A DNA stretch of 64,000 nucleotides from Atkinsonella hypoxylon (GCA_000729835.1 JFHB01000049.1:62001-126000), one strand, 5' to 3'. Counted from the first letter of the stretch, positions 44,933-57,562 are shown. Program-made: numbers and translations. Notes: generated by a model not told the origin, from the sequence alone.

Positions 44933-47119
44933 ATGACCACATATGAGACCGCGGCAGCATCTGTAACTTTGGGAGGTCCCGAGACAAGTCTCACAAGAGT
45001 TGAGCACCAGAATCCATCACCAGCTCGCAGCGACTCCCCATTGACAGCGAGAGCGTCGCCGCCTACCAGGAGACGAGCAGTGTCCAGCATGAAGGGTCTT
45101 ATGCCGCTGGCACTCTCGCCGGGCTCATATTCCTGTATTACTAGCCCTTCGGTCACAGCATATGATAAAATAATTAACCGTGTCGACGACTGCTTGCCTG
45201 AGCTTCTGGCTCGAGATCTCGAGATGTCGGCTGATCTATTCGCCTCGAAGGATATGACAGCAGGGGCTCCGACTGTTGGGTCGCCTTCTGATGCCAAGAG
45301 TCGAGCGCGAGTCAGCAGAACATCATTATGCTCACCTTATCTCGCAGCCTCGGCCCGTGTACAAGTTCTGGGGGCTATCGAAGAGCGAGAGTCAATGGTG
45401 TCTCTCATGGGGAGAGAGGGCAGTGTCATGGCAGATCAACTTTCCGAATCAGCATCTACTACGAGCCATGGCAGCTCCGAAGAAGCAGAGCCACCTTCAT
45501 TTCGACATCGGGGGTCCGTGGTCACCAATGCAACATCTATAGGGTCTACCGGTTGCAAAAGAAGGCCGCCGCCACCAGACAGCATTTTCGAATGCAGTTG
45601 GATTGATGTAGATTCTGACCGAGAAGAAAGACAAAACGAAACTACCGAATCATGCTGCGACGTCGAATCACTCTCGCCTCCACCACCAATACCGCCAGGA
45701 TCTGAAGTGGGATCTTCTGCTTCAATAACAACCCCGAAGATTGACATGCCCGATTTCTGGTCCTATCCTTCGCATGCTGTGTACCGCAAATCTCGTCCCG
45801 CCAGCGGCGGCATTTCTACCACGAAGTCGCAGAAGAGGCCAGGTCTGTCCTTGGATCTTCTCCGGAGAGGCAGCAGTTTCGCCATATCACAAGCACAGTT
45901 GAGCATGGGCACTGCTAGAAGCGGCTCGTCTGAGACGGTCGACGCTCCAACTTGGTGCGGCACAAAGAAGCCGGAACGCACACAATGCGCCCAAACCAAC
46001 CCGAGGCTAGATGCCTTCTCCAGTCCTCGTGCCCGAACCGTAGGTCTAGAACCCAACCTCATCAATGAGCCGTCGCCGATGAGTAACAACTTTTCGGACT
46101 CTGGTGACGAGTCCGCGTACCCTTCAATACCCTCCAAAAAGACTATAGAGCCCGCCAATCCCGTTTTTGTACGACCGCCAACACCACCGCAACCGGTACG
46201 AAGCGTGCAGTCTTGGTTGAATAGCAGCCTTCAACCATATCCTTGGACATTACTAAACGAAGATGGTGCAATGATCGTGCCATTGCCACCGGATGCCGTC
46301 GAAACACTGCGAGTATCGGTAGCATGCTTCCCTGAAACGATGCTTCTTACATCCAGCCTAACGATAGAAACTGTTCGAAGCTACGCCAAAAAAGTTCGAC
46401 AACCTTTATTAGATGCTTCAAGTACCTCGGGAGAAACGTCTTTGCCAGACTCGCCACGACAATCTCTGTGGCGTAAAGTCGTGACTTATAAACGTGGACC
46501 ACAAGCAGCGGAGCTCAAAGCTCAACAAAGATCATCCAGCTCTCGCCATAGTCATGGTGTCTTGTCGCTATCTTTGGCCGATTTAAACGCGCCGAAACCA
46601 TGGACATCACTCAAGTGTGTGTTTGGGTGCTCCTCGGACTACATCTGCGATGCGCTCTATGCCCACATAGTGGCTTACAACTACGTGTCTGCCGTGGTCG
46701 TAAGAAGCCCTACGCCGTTCTGTGAACACAGTCGTACGGACATGATGAGCACAGGATATTCGCAGCAACAAGATAACATTCCCAAGAAGGCTGCGTCTCT
46801 TCTTGGGCTCTCAGCTGGGGGACATGTGGCGGCCAGCATGGGCAGGTTCTCGAAGCGACTGAGCACCCCACTCGCCGACTGGAGAAAAGAGGGCATGATG
46901 GCCCAGCGTGACATGATCCCGACGGCACAAGACAATACCCTGCGCGTAATTCAGAGTGGACTCTTGCAGTGCATATCGAGACTTATTGCCACGGCCAAGC
47001 TCATGGCCGGCAATGGCACAAAAGAAGAAACGATGGTGGAAATGAAGACCGCGGATGATGACGTGCTCTTCATGAGAAGCCTCTGCGAGATTGTAAGGAT
47101 GGTCGAGGATTCACTCTAG
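44933..47119 (+). CDS. Large Ser/Pro-rich fungal protein of unknown function
   Basis: An open frame runs 44648-47119 (823 residues). I prefer the internal ATG at 44933 (MTTYETAAAS, 728 residues), because the first 95 residues look like translated leader. Long disordered regions rich in Ser, Thr and Pro (SPARSDSPLTARASPPTRRR; ESLSPPPPIPPGSEVGSS; FVRPPTPPQPVRSVQSW) alternate with more ordered patches: YDKIINRVDDCLPELLARDL, MPDFWSYPSHAVYRKSR, PWTSLKCVFGCSSDYICDAL with YAHIVAYNYVSAVV, and a helical C-terminus (LQCISRLIATAKLMAG). I recognise no catalytic domain. The layout suggests a regulatory or scaffold protein with many phosphorylation-type sites; that is inference. Confidence 0.72.
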   Translation: MTTYETAAASVTLGGPETSLTRVEHQNPSPARSDSPLTARASPPTRRRAVSSMKGLMPLALSPGSYSCITSPSVTAYDKIINRVDDCLPELLARDLEMSADLFASKDMTAGAPTVGSPSDAKSRARVSRTSLCSPYLAASARVQVLGAIEERESMVSLMGREGSVMADQLSESASTTSHGSSEEAEPPSFRHRGSVVTNATSIGSTGCKRRPPPPDSIFECSWIDVDSDREERQNETTESCCDVESLSPPPPIPPGSEVGSSASITTPKIDMPDFWSYPSHAVYRKSRPASGGISTTKSQKRPGLSLDLLRRGSSFAISQAQLSMGTARSGSSETVDAPTWCGTKKPERTQCAQTNPRLDAFSSPRARTVGLEPNLINEPSPMSNNFSDSGDESAYPSIPSKKTIEPANPVFVRPPTPPQPVRSVQSWLNSSLQPYPWTLLNEDGAMIVPLPPDAVETLRVSVACFPETMLLTSSLTIETVRSYAKKVRQPLLDASSTSGETSLPDSPRQSLWRKVVTYKRGPQAAELKAQQRSSSSRHSHGVLSLSLADLNAPKPWTSLKCVFGCSSDYICDALYAHIVAYNYVSAVVVRSPTPFCEHSRTDMMSTGYSQQQDNIPKKAASLLGLSAGGHVAASMGRFSKRLSTPLADWRKEGMMAQRDMIPTAQDNTLRVIQSGLLQCISRLIATAKLMAGNGTKEETMVEMKTADDDVLFMRSLCEIVRMVEDSL

Positions 47120-47720
47120 AGCACCTGTTCAAGCTGGAATTACTCAGGTCATGACATGACTTTGGCCTTTCAGTGGCCTTTCCTTTGTTGTTCCTCGCTT
47201 GTCAGCGCAGGCACAGGATGCAGACGGCCTTACTTATTAGTTTGGATTTCTTGACGTTACAGATACCCCTTTATCAAAGGTTCGTATAGCCAGTATCTAC
47301 ATAATGAATGAATTCCATTAAAAATAGAATACTTGATTGTTACATGTAGTTTTTACTGGGCCTTGCCAGCCTATGTCCTGAGCTAGTGGTGCTGATCATG
47401 GCCGCCATGCATGAAGATCGAAGCCACAATACCAGCAAGGACACTAACATAGGAATAAGCAACAACGGATTTACAGTCTGGCGGTCTGAAATCGAGTGGG
47501 CTTCAATACGGACTGCAGTCAGAGGACTGCTCCTCGTCCTGGCACCGCCAATGCATCAATACCCAAGTACGCCATGAATGACCAATCAAGGTAAATTAGA
47601 AGCCTAGATATACACAGCAAATGCTTCGTGAGAAAAAAAACGAGGGGTATAGTCGCTTAACGCCAAATAGCACATGGCCTCGTATTCCCCATGACCCGTG
47701 TCCATCTGGTTTTCATAAGT
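47120..47720. other. Convergent 3' region, no gene seen
   Basis: 600 bases between the stop of the Ser/Pro-rich gene and the stop of the next minus-strand gene. AT-rich; likely contains both polyadenylation regions. Confidence 0.5.
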
Positions 47721-49556
47721 CTACAGTTGCCATGGGCCCTTGGCATCTCCAAAGACCACTTCGTGCCACGGCCGGATGCCGCTGCCACAGATGCCCTCCC
47801 ATGCAACGGGGTTATACGAGCCGCCGGACGTGGCGTCGGTCAAAGAAGGTTCAAATGCCATGGGCATTTTGTCATGGAGGCTGGCTTTGGGCGCCCAGTA
47901 CCTGATGGCTTCGTTTCGCGCCTGCGGTATTCGTGCCAGTGGTCGGATGGTGCTTTGCGCCGAAACGGGCAGCATTGCTTGCGCCACGAGGCTGCGGAGC
48001 TGGGGGTAGAACCACATCTTGGGCCACCAGTTGACGAGGCTCTGTTTGGTGGAGGCGTGGTGGATGCCGACGGGGGTGACGCCGAGTAGGTCTGTGTACA
48101 GGGGGACTTGATCCCATTTGACAGCCTGGATTGTCTTTGATCCGACGTCCTTTTGGTCTAGCTCGGGAATACCGTTTAGGCGAATTTCGTCGGTGACACC
48201 TTTGATGGATGCGTCGTGTAGTGCCTGCGTGTCGTTGAGCATGATGAACGCGCCTTGGTCGGCCGAGCTGGTGGGCGGTATGGTGCCGAAGGCGGGGTCT
48301 ATGCCGATGCCGAATTCGAAGCGCTCGCCGGCGATGGATGCCTTGGCTATCTCGCGTATATGGTTCGGCACCTTACGAAGGGAGTTTTCCGATGCGGTGC
48401 CGTTCCACGTGGCGCCTAGCTTGCGCATCCATTCTCTCCACATCTCCTGGTCGGCGAGTACGTCTCGGAGGAGCGCGTGGTCGGTCGGGAGTTGCCTGCT
48501 TCGGTGGTGTGCGGCCTTATCAATCTTGGCTTTAGCTCGTTTGAGTGTATCCCGAAGGGAGCCCATTGTGCCCATGATCATGCCACTATTAACGCATCGC
48601 GGCGGGATGTTGTTGTATCTTCGAGCTGGGTCTAAGGGCGATGGCAGAACCTTGTCTGTTCGTTTGCCGTACATGTCCGATGACGTGGATGATGCAGGCC
48701 AGTGAGAGAAGTGAACATCAGAACCTGAGTCACTGCCGGGATGGCAATCCTTCGCGGCTGTCACGACGATAGACTGTTTCGGTGCCTCGATTGGGAAATC
48801 CTGGGCTAGGCCTTGCGCATCTTGCCACTCGCGGTGTAGCCTCTCGTCTGCATGTTGGTTCAGTTGGTGATAGCGCTGAACCAGTACCGAGGGGGGTAGT
48901 TGAAACCACACATGGTAGGCGTCAACGAGGACAGCCAGGTCATCTTCATGGGAGTCGCTGTCCTCGCCCTCGGCTCGAGCGAGGAGGTCTTCGATGACAG
49001 AAAGCCAGCTTTCGAGCTTGGCACTGTGACTGCCGGCTAGATGGCGCTGTGGACGGTTGAACTCGCCGTGCCAGTTCAGCAGAATTGGCGCCGGATAACC
49101 CAGCGCCACGGCAGACATGACCGACTTGCACAGGTTGATGTGCGGAGAGTCGGCGGCCATGAAAAGTCGTAGACGGCGGTCGCCCCCTGCGGGAATAGAG
49201 CGATTACCAGTGTGAAGCGCCTGCAACTGCTGTGCAGTCAAGACCTTGTCTAGTGACGGACCATGATGGGTCACGCATCCGAATAGTTCGAAAGAGGGCT
49301 ATGAGTAGTCAGATGGTGTGAGCAGTGCGTGACGGAGGGGAGGAAGTCTGAGGAGAAAGATGATTGATTGACGTACCACTAGACAGCGAGCTGCCCATAC
49401 AGTGACGGCGAGAAGGGTGGTACCGCTGATGATCCATTTCGTTCTTCTGGCTGACTTGGAGCGTCTTGAGCGTAACGACGTAGTTGGTAGGTTGTGGTGC
49501 TCGCATTGAGGAAGCGGACGATAGCCGCCTCCAGGTTTCCCAAGCATGGACCGCAT
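47721..49556 (-). CDS. Type II membrane protein resembling PLOD/GT25-like glycosyltransferases
   Basis: Two exons, 49556-49377 and 49298-47721, encode 585 residues. The N-terminus has a basic cytosolic segment (SLRSRRSKSARRTKW) and one membrane anchor (IISGTTLLAVTVWAARCLV), giving a Golgi-type type II topology. The lumenal part begins FELFGCVTHHG and contains RLRLFMAADSPHINLCKSVM, ALGYPAPILLNWHGEF and DDLAVLVDAYHVWFQLPPSV, the arrangement of a nucleotide-sugar fold with a metal-binding acidic motif, then NSGMIMGTMGSLRD and QGAFIMLN. These resemble uncharacterised fungal proteins related to procollagen-type glycosyltransferases. In this copy the expected second Asp of the DxD-like position reads DAYH, so activity is uncertain. 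The donor sugar and acceptor are unknown. Confidence 0.75.
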
Positions 49557-52471
49557 TGTGGCTGGTTCGGACAAGGACGAGATGGCATCAAGTCTGAGCT
49601 ACCATGCTATAGTTGAAGTGATGCAAGGAATTGGATAATAGACAGAGTCGAGGGAAAAGCTGGAGGCATTCGGGAACAGTAGAGGATAGAAAGGAAGTGA
49701 CGCGCGTCAGAGCGGCTATTACGACAGCGTTACAGTGCCAGACGGAAATGCGGAAGAGGAACGCCTCCTTGAAGGAGAGACTGGGCTGATGATATCCTGA
49801 TGGAACCACTGTACGGAGATGATGAGGTACAATGTATCTTGTGTGACCTCGAATTCGGCAGCCGTCGACTTGATGAGGGCGGTCCGGTACGAATGAATGA
49901 TGAAATGAACAGGAACTGCTTCATAACACACACGTAATCCTCCGTACTCTGAAAACAAAATTGACTAGCCATCGACAGGCCGGAAGGACGGCACGGGGCA
50001 TTGTTGGAGCGTCTCGGCCTCTGAAAGCTGCATTTGCAAGCATCTATCTCTCGATGATGATCCCTCGATGTATCAATCATGTCCTGTCACTGAGTGCACG
50101 CGCTGCCGTCCGCATCGCTGACTGGACTGGCTGGGCTGTCAACGGCTGTCAACATGTGCTTGCTTATCAGGTACCTAGGCACTCCGTGACTTCCTTGTCT
50201 TGGTCAACGGGAGTACCGAGAATTTGACCAATCGCATACCCTGTCTGCTGCAAGGGAGTGCACAAGAGGCCCAACTAACCTCTAACGAGTTAGCAGGTCT
50301 TTCCCAACTCTTATCGCAGGTCCCCTCTTTGGGAAGACCAGCAAGCGCTCGAGACCCTTGCGCAGAAGACGCGCGTTCGGGTTAAGGAAAGGTTATGCGC
50401 GCAACGGCCCTGACAGGAACGCTTGTTGACTACGGAATACAGCAGGCCCCTTTTGACCGGCTTGAATATGTAGTACGCTATATGCAGACAATTTTATTCA
50501 ATAACGTGGTCGACTGGTGATGGAGTTGCCAAAGTATCATTCGTTATTACCCTATCCGGTGCCAATGCAGGCTCCGTCGGCCCCACGTGCAGATGCTACT
50601 GGATGCAAGGCCAAGCCAAGTGCCCCATGCCTCATCACCGCAGGCGCGACCCAGACCGAGACTTTTCTGCCCAATCAGCTCGCTCAAGGCCTTGCATCCT
50701 TCGCTTCGTAGCCATGGAGCTGAGGTAGGTTTTCCATATAATCGCGCATCGGCTGCAATATAGTTAGTTACTTGATGATCGAAGGCTTCAACGTGGCTAG
50801 CATAGGATAGGGGACGATAATCTAACGTACATAGACTTATATACTTCACGCTTTACGATAGTCGCTTTTTATTGTCCTAGTATCGCGTAATGGTAGGCAC
50901 GGCTGGCCCTAAGCAGCTGGTCTATCGCACAGATTTCGCCATAATCAATCCGTGCACTGAATTTCCTGTGTAGAATATTGAAGCAGAGGCTTTGCTACTA
51001 CAGCTCGCATATTGAAGATTGAAGATTGCCCGGATTTCTTGGTCCTGGATGTGCCTATAACAGTCTCTTGTGTGCGGGCGGAGTTGTTGCTCGATGTGAC
51101 CACTTAAATCCGTCCCGGTTCGACATTCTGAACGGGATTTTTTCTCTAGCAACTATGAGTCGAGCGCTCTTTGATCCTCTCTTTAGCCTCTTGAGAGCAT
51201 ATGTCAATTGTAATGGTAGCCGGAGGAGATTCACCACAGGCGCTGTGGTAAGTACAACAGCCTTCGAACCAAGGCAAGCAGGCGCGGTCAATCAACTGTA
51301 GATGGCGATAGCGTAGGCTGCAATACAAATAGTCGGAATGAAGCGTAGATCACCGATGTAGATGTTTTTATCCCCACTCAACAGATTAGAAGCGAAACAC
51401 CAGACAAGCGACGTTACATGGACAATAGCTTAAAAAAACGTATGGGTTAAGCGAAGGAGTCTACTAAAATACTGATTGAAATTGTTGGACTTGTGTAACT
51501 AAGATCTAGCTCGATTTCTATCTTGATTGGCAGAAAAAGAGAGTATATCCAAAGGGGCAAACAGCTACCCTTGAGCTTCTTTCTCATAGATTCAGCACGT
51601 TATTAAGTTCAGGTGATGGATGTTCTGGTGTCAATGTAGCGCCACTCAGTCGCGATTGCAATCTGGGATACAAAGACTCTTGCCTGTTCAGATAAGAACA
51701 GAAACGATCAGGAGACTGTCGGACTTCAAGACTGTGACTGTGCCCACCGGTTTCTAGTCCTGAGAAGGTACTCACGGTAGACAAGCCGAACGCAAGAATA
51801 GGAATAAAATCTAGCTTGGAAATAGCCAATGCAACACCTACCAGATATCTGAAGACTCACAGCTGAAATGGAAAAGAGTCGCCCAGACGGTCCTGTGTCG
51901 GGCTCTTTCTGATTGCACTGGCCTATCAACATGCTTCATTTGCAGAAGGGAGGTTCGTCTGATTGAGTCTAGGGTCATCACTTAAGGGCTTGGATGGTAC
52001 TTTACTGGAAATTTCTGTTTATGCCTTGGCCGTTGGTTTGGGGCGAGGTGTCCGCGGTGTTATGGGAAAAAGCAACGTTTCCTAGCGGGACGTACATGAA
52101 TTTTAAAGCGCAGAATGTTTCCTTAAATCATGGCAAGGAATGACCGTGACTTTGATTCACTCAGAACTTGGTGACTAGTGCCTCACTGCGTCTTATTCTC
52201 TCAGCGTAGAATTGTATTTATTTTATTTTATTTTTAGCTCGATGCAGTTACTACGTCGCTTATTGTGGAAGACTTTAAATCTTGGTCTTCATTAGGAAGA
52301 ACAAGTCACGAGATAGAATGTTATTGCTTAAACGCGCGTGTATAGACTGACTACATTTGCGTAATATGCGTTAAGTTGGTTGCAAGCTAAATAGGTAAAG
52401 TCCGTGTCTTCAATTACAATCAGGGTTTCCCTTACTTATTCTGGCCATGTCCTTGGTAAGGGAGAATCCAT
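49557..52471. other. Long gene-poor region
   Basis: Almost 3 kb with only short, unrecognised frames. The first several hundred bases should be the promoter of the minus-strand membrane protein. A CCTCTAACGAGTTAGC near-palindrome lies near 50278. Confidence 0.45.
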
Positions 52472-52869
52472 ATGACCGAGCCGGATGTGCCACAAGAAGC
52501 TAGTTCTAGTAACGCCAAAAGCAGTGAGGTAAAAGCCCAGTTACTCCAATGCGTCAAATCTCAAGACGGAGGGTATAAAGCGGTGCCGACAACTAGACCT
52601 GCGTCTCCGCCGCTCATTCGCCCAACAGGCGCACCAAGTCCAGGACTGCTCACCGCTCTCTCGTATGTTAAGAAATGGGGACTGGAGTGGATTGGGAAGG
52701 CCTCGCAGGGAACCTGGTTGGAGCATTACTGTTCGGAGCGGTGGTATTGGGAGCTGTACCCACAGCCGGCCGTATTTGGCTAGCGGGGTTAATTGCCACA
52801 CTCCCTATACTAATCACACCTAGTTATGGCTCACAATCCCGCGCAAAAAAAAAAAAACCAATTTATTAA
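52472..52869 (+). pseudogene. Possible small membrane-protein remnant
   Basis: A frame from ATG 52472 reads a polar N-terminus (MTEPDVPQEASSSNAKSSEV) up to about 52660. The hydrophobic continuation (LVGALLFGAVVLGAVPTAGR, then IWLAGLIATLPILIT) is in the next frame, ending at 52869. A GTATGT lies at the changeover, but no acceptor gives an intron of normal size. It may be a frameshifted relic or a gene whose intron I could not place. Confidence 0.3.
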
Positions 52870-53301
52870 TGTTATTAATTCCTCTGCAGTCTCTATAGCC
52901 CGCGCCCGCGCTTCGTTTCACTCGCTTGAAGACGCGATTTACAGTGTTTCCGTCAAAAGTGTACAACATTTATCCCCCTTATGCGATTGGGCGGGCGTTG
53001 TTTTTATGCGCACACCTCAACGAAATTGATGAATATCACAGCTGCCAGAACCTCCCATATGAATTTGGTGGCGGGGTGTGGGAGAGGGGATGTGGCCGTA
53101 TATTGAAGTGGGTATCGCCCCCAATACTACAGCTCCGAACAGCAATGCCTCCCACCACTATAGAATCGATAACCAATATAAGTCGGGCGTGGCACGGGTA
53201 ATTGATCCGGCGAGCTAATTACCGGATTGAGATCGTGCCGGGGTTAGGACACCTTTTTTTTTTCCCATTGCGGCAAGCCAAGGCGGCTATCCGGGGGTGT
53301 A

Positions 53302-53738
53302 CAGTAAATCTCAGGTCCAGCGTATGTGTAGATTGGTCCAGAGTGGAGCCAGAGCGGGTGTAGATTTAGGCAGAATGGCATATGCCCAGCATATGCTGGG
53401 CATACAGTATTAATTTCTAAGCAAGAGATCTAGAGTGCATTTCTATAGCACTATACTACTAGGTATTAGTGCACTATACCACTAGATATTAGTGCACTAT
53501 ACCACTAGATATATATTAGTGCACTATACCACTAGATATATATTAGTACTATACTACTATATATTAGTGTATATACCACTAAATATAAAAATGTTAATTC
53601 GCACTAATACACTGTGCATTCTGCATATGCCTAGCATATGCTGGGCATATGCTGAAAGCTTCACCGCCTGCAAAAAATACACCCTTTTTGGCTCCACTCT
53701 GGACCAATCTACACATACGCTGGACCTGAGATTTACTG
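53302..53738. mobile_element. Inverted-repeat element with perfect 50-bp arms
   Basis: Positions 53302-53351 (outer end CAGTAAATCTCAGGTCCAGC) are an exact reverse complement of 53689-53738. Inside the arms, self-complementary CATATGCCCAGCATATGCTG-type palindromes occur near 53380-53405 and 53625-53653. The centre (53450-53580) is a tandem array of ACTATACCACTAGATAT units. The element is 437 bp and non-coding. The flanks also show partial inverted similarity (CTATCCGGGGG against CCCCGCTATCCGG), so the arms may extend further, and no target-site duplication is clear. This is consistent with a MITE or another foldback-type element. Confidence 0.82.
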
Positions 53739-54771
53739 GAACCCCGCTATCCGGAATGGTAAACAATAGACTTGCGCTTCAGAGAGCGCCACTCAAGTTA
53801 TGCCTGGACCAGGCTGGGGCGAATCACACGTTCGTAGCCGCACCACCTCGAGTAGCACTTTGACTGTGCCATTGGAACTTTTGCCATCCTCGTTACCAAT
53901 TGTTCTTGCTATTGTTATTACCAACAGGCACGCTCGAATCGCGAAATGTGCTCCTCCATCAATTGCCTGCCATCCCTCCTCATTGGAGCATCTATCCGAT
54001 TCCACCTAGGCCATGCGGGCGGATATGTCTTGCCTTATGAAGCTTTCACAGAAGTTCTCCAGCTGACTTCCACGACCGAGGCTGTAACCAAGACAGCACA
54101 CAGAACTGATCTGGCCTGTCAATACATACGGTAGGACGAGATTCGTCGTGTAACCTGTCATTTGCTTGGCCGGCAAGCCGCGTCTATCCCAAGCTGACTC
54201 AGACGACCCTTTGCCACCTCGACTGAAAGGATGACAACATCTTAACTATTGCCCTCCATCTGCCCGTTGGCTCGTCGATTCAGGCCTGAATCGCCAGGGT
54301 GGCTCATGTACGGCTGACGCTGGGTGCACGTTGGAGCCAGGCCAGATTGGGGAATCTGAACCACCACAGATCCTGCAAATGGTGTGCGACGAAAATAAGC
54401 ATGACTGATAAGCAAAAGATGGCTTAATTAGTCTGCGAGCTCTGCTGATGGTGGATAGATTGTTTGTTCACGACTGTGCTACAAACCGGGACCGCCGGGT
54501 CAGCAAAGTTGGCGACCATTGCTTCGTGATGCAGCCACCAATCAGTCACTTCCAGAACGAGATTTGCCACGCGACATTAGTTCGTTCTCGTTGAGTGTTT
54601 TGCGTCAGTGTCTTCGTGACACCTGCGTGCATATATGAACCGCCCATTGGCCCACCTGCCGTCGATTCATTCATCCCTTTGCTCAGCTATACTCTCTCCA
54701 ATCCTGCTTCTTCCCTTCTTCTCGCTCTTGGGCCCATTGAGCTGGTACTCTGGTAAGACAAATCTGTGATA
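53739..54771. other. Promoter side of the OPT transporter gene
   Basis: No gene. The final 150 bases are CT-rich (TCTCTCCAATCC, TTCCCTTCTTCTCG), typical of a fungal core promoter and leader. Confidence 0.5.
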
Positions 54772-57562
54772 ATGGGCTTGAAGAATCGGCTCGGCCTCAC
54801 TCAGAGGTCGACCTCGCAAGATGGCGGGGCAGTTGAGGAAACTCCTGCTGGCGTCACGGGCGATCCGACTCGAGAATTAAAGGCATTTCGCCGACAGCAC
54901 AAATGGGATCCCTTCCTCGACAACGAAAAGCTGGATATAATCGATGACGCTCTTGACTCCCGGAATATTGAGAAGCAGGTCGTCATTGACGAAACCCTTA
55001 TCCAGGAAGATTCTCCATATCCCGAAGTCCGCGCTTCGGTAAGTCTGTTGATCAATGGAGACCGTGCTTGTATATTTCTAATGCTAGGTTTATAGGTTCC
55101 GCCAGCAGATGATGATGACATGCCCGTCAACACCTTCCGTGCTTGGTTTTTGGGAGTTGTGCTTTGCACTATTGTTGCAGCCGGCAATGTCCTTCTCTCC
55201 ATGCATGTAACATCCGCCAATATTTCTTCCACGGTTGTGCAATTGATTGCTTACCCGTACGTATTTTACTATGTTGTTGCACATTGATCAACAACCTGGT
55301 CAACACCGGCCAGGTCGTGCGTTTATGCACCATGGGAAGATTTACTCATGTCAAGTCCGCGCAGGCTCGGTGTTGGAATGGCAAAGGTCCTCCCAAACAA
55401 AGAGTTCAATCTCCTCGGACTAAAGTTCAACTTGAACCCAGGACCTTTCAATGTGAAGGAGCACACCATCATCACCATGATGACGGCTGCCGGTTCCGCC
55501 TACAGTTATGCTATCGATATCTTGCTAGCCCAAGAGGTCTTTTACAAGCAGCATTTCGGCTGGGGCTTCCAGATATTGCTCATCATCTCGACACAGGCGA
55601 TGGGCTTCGGCATTGCTGGTGTTGCTCGCCGTTTCCTCGTTTGGCCGGCGTCCATGATCTGGCCTGCTAATCTGGTTACCTGCACGGTCATGCACACTCT
55701 TCACAAACACCACGATTCTGATCCGGCTTCAACCAACGGATGGTCGATTTCACGATATAGATTCTTTCTTATTGTAGCGTTATTGACGTTTTTCTACCAG
55801 TGGATTCCCGAGGTCTTCGCCACTTTCCTCCAGTACTTCACTTTCGTCTGCTGGATTGCTCCGAACAATGTTATTGTGAACCAACTCTTCGGCCACGTAT
55901 CTGGACTTGGCCTCTTGCCCATCACCTTCGATTGGCTTGGCGTATCATCTTGGCTCAATAGCCCTCTTCAGTCGCCCCTTTTTGCTATCCTGAATGTCGG
56001 ATTTGGTCTTCTTATTTGCCTTGTTGGGGCCATGGGCTTGGCTTATGGTGGCCCAGTCGAGTATAAGTATCTTCCACTCAGCGCGAACAAGAATTGGGAT
56101 CGCTACGCTAAGCAGTACAACACGAGCCGAATCCTGACACCAGACTTCACAGTCAACGAGACCGCTTACCAGGCTTACTCTCCGATCCTCCTCGGCGCCA
56201 CCTTTTCGCTTTCCTATGGCATGTCCTTTGCAACACTGATGTCTACCGTCTTTCACGTTGGTCTTTTCTATGGCCCTGACATTTGGCGTCGAGCATCCGG
56301 CACTCGCAAGGAAGAACCTGATGTCCATATGAAGCTTATGCAAAAGTACAGAGAGGCCCCTGAGATATGGTTCGCCGCTATCTTTGTTACTAGCTTTGCA
56401 TTTGGAATGATTGCCTCCCAGGTCTGGAATACTCATCTGCCGTGGTGGGCTTATGTTGTGTGCATTCTTATCGCCGTCGGTCTGTTTATCCCAATTGGCA
56501 TGATCCAAGCTATCACGAATCAGCAGCCCGGGCTTAACGTCATTACTGAAATGATTTTCGGTTACATGTGAGTAGATTTCGGTTCTTATCTCGCTGAACT
56601 CTCCATTCCAAGGGAAGTTGCGGCGGTTCTGCAAGCACATTATTAACCTGGACCGACCAGGCTCCCTGGACGTCCCATCGCCATGATGTTGTTCAAATCA
56701 TGGGGCTACATGACCTGCGCCAATGGTCTTAACTATATTTCTGATATGAAAATCGGTCATTACATGAAAGTTCCACCTCGAAGCATGTTTGCTGCTCAGG
56801 CATTTGCAGTGATCTGGCTGTCCCTGGTCCAAATCGCCACCTACAACTTTGTCATTGGAAACATCAACATGATTTGCGACGATGGCCAGCCGCAGGGGTT
56901 GATCTGCCCTAACGCTGCTACGTTTTACAACGCCAGTGTCATTTGGGGAGTCATCGTAAGTTTATGCCATGCAGTTGTATTAAAGCCATGCCACAGCAGC
57001 GGGAACTAATCAGACTTTGCTTCCCGCAGGGCCCCCGACGTGTCTTTGGCTCAGATGGGATTTACTCCTGGACCAACTGGTTCTGGCTCATCGGTGCTGT
57101 TTGCCCGACTATACAGTACTTCGTTGCTAGACGCTATCCTCGCTCCTTTGTCCGTTACATCATCTGGCCTGCTGTCTTCAATGCCTGTGGTCTTGTCCCA
57201 CCCGCTACTTTGTACTACCTGCTTCCTTGGGTTATTGTTGGAGTCATTTTCAACGGCTGGATCCGTCGCAGGTACTTTGGCTGGTGGAGTATGTCAATTC
57301 CATGTGGTTGATTATTCATTCAAAAGTCGTCCACTGACATCCAACACTAGGTCAATACAACTTCGTCCTTTCCGGTGCTCTCGACATTGGTTCTCGTCTC
57401 TGCGTTGTCATCGTCGCGCTGGCACTGGGTCTCAGCGGCAAGAGTTTCCCGGATTGGTGGGGAACGACTGTGTTTCAAGATACACTTGACTATCACAGGA
57501 AGGCTGTCACGAGGAAATTCATCTCCAACGTCACAGAGCCACTTGGGCCTTCTGTCTGGTAA
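54772..57562 (+). CDS. OPT family oligopeptide transporter (Isp4-like)
   Basis: Six exons, 54772-55038, 55096-55256, 55365-56567, 56661-56955, 57030-57288 and 57351-57562, encode 798 residues. OPT proteins are proton-coupled importers of small peptides or peptide-like metal complexes, usually at the plasma membrane. After a soluble N-terminus of about 100 residues there are many hydrophobic helices. Family landmarks: FLGVVLCTIVAAGNVLLSMH near 105, FNLNPGPFNVKEHTIITMM near 165 (NPG motif), SPILLGATFSLSYGMSFA near 430, MTCANGLNYISDMKIGHYMK near 560 (K.GHYMK.PPR) and a C-terminal FPDWWGTTVFQDTLD. The length is normal. Intron 2 uses GTACGT and joins TACCC to GCTCGG, restoring AYPLGVGMAKVLP. The substrate cannot be read from the sequence. 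Confidence 0.95.

Noticed and set aside
53492..53863. Plus-strand 123-residue Tyr/Leu-rich frame
   Set aside because: It is a translation of the tandem repeats and right arm of the inverted-repeat element.
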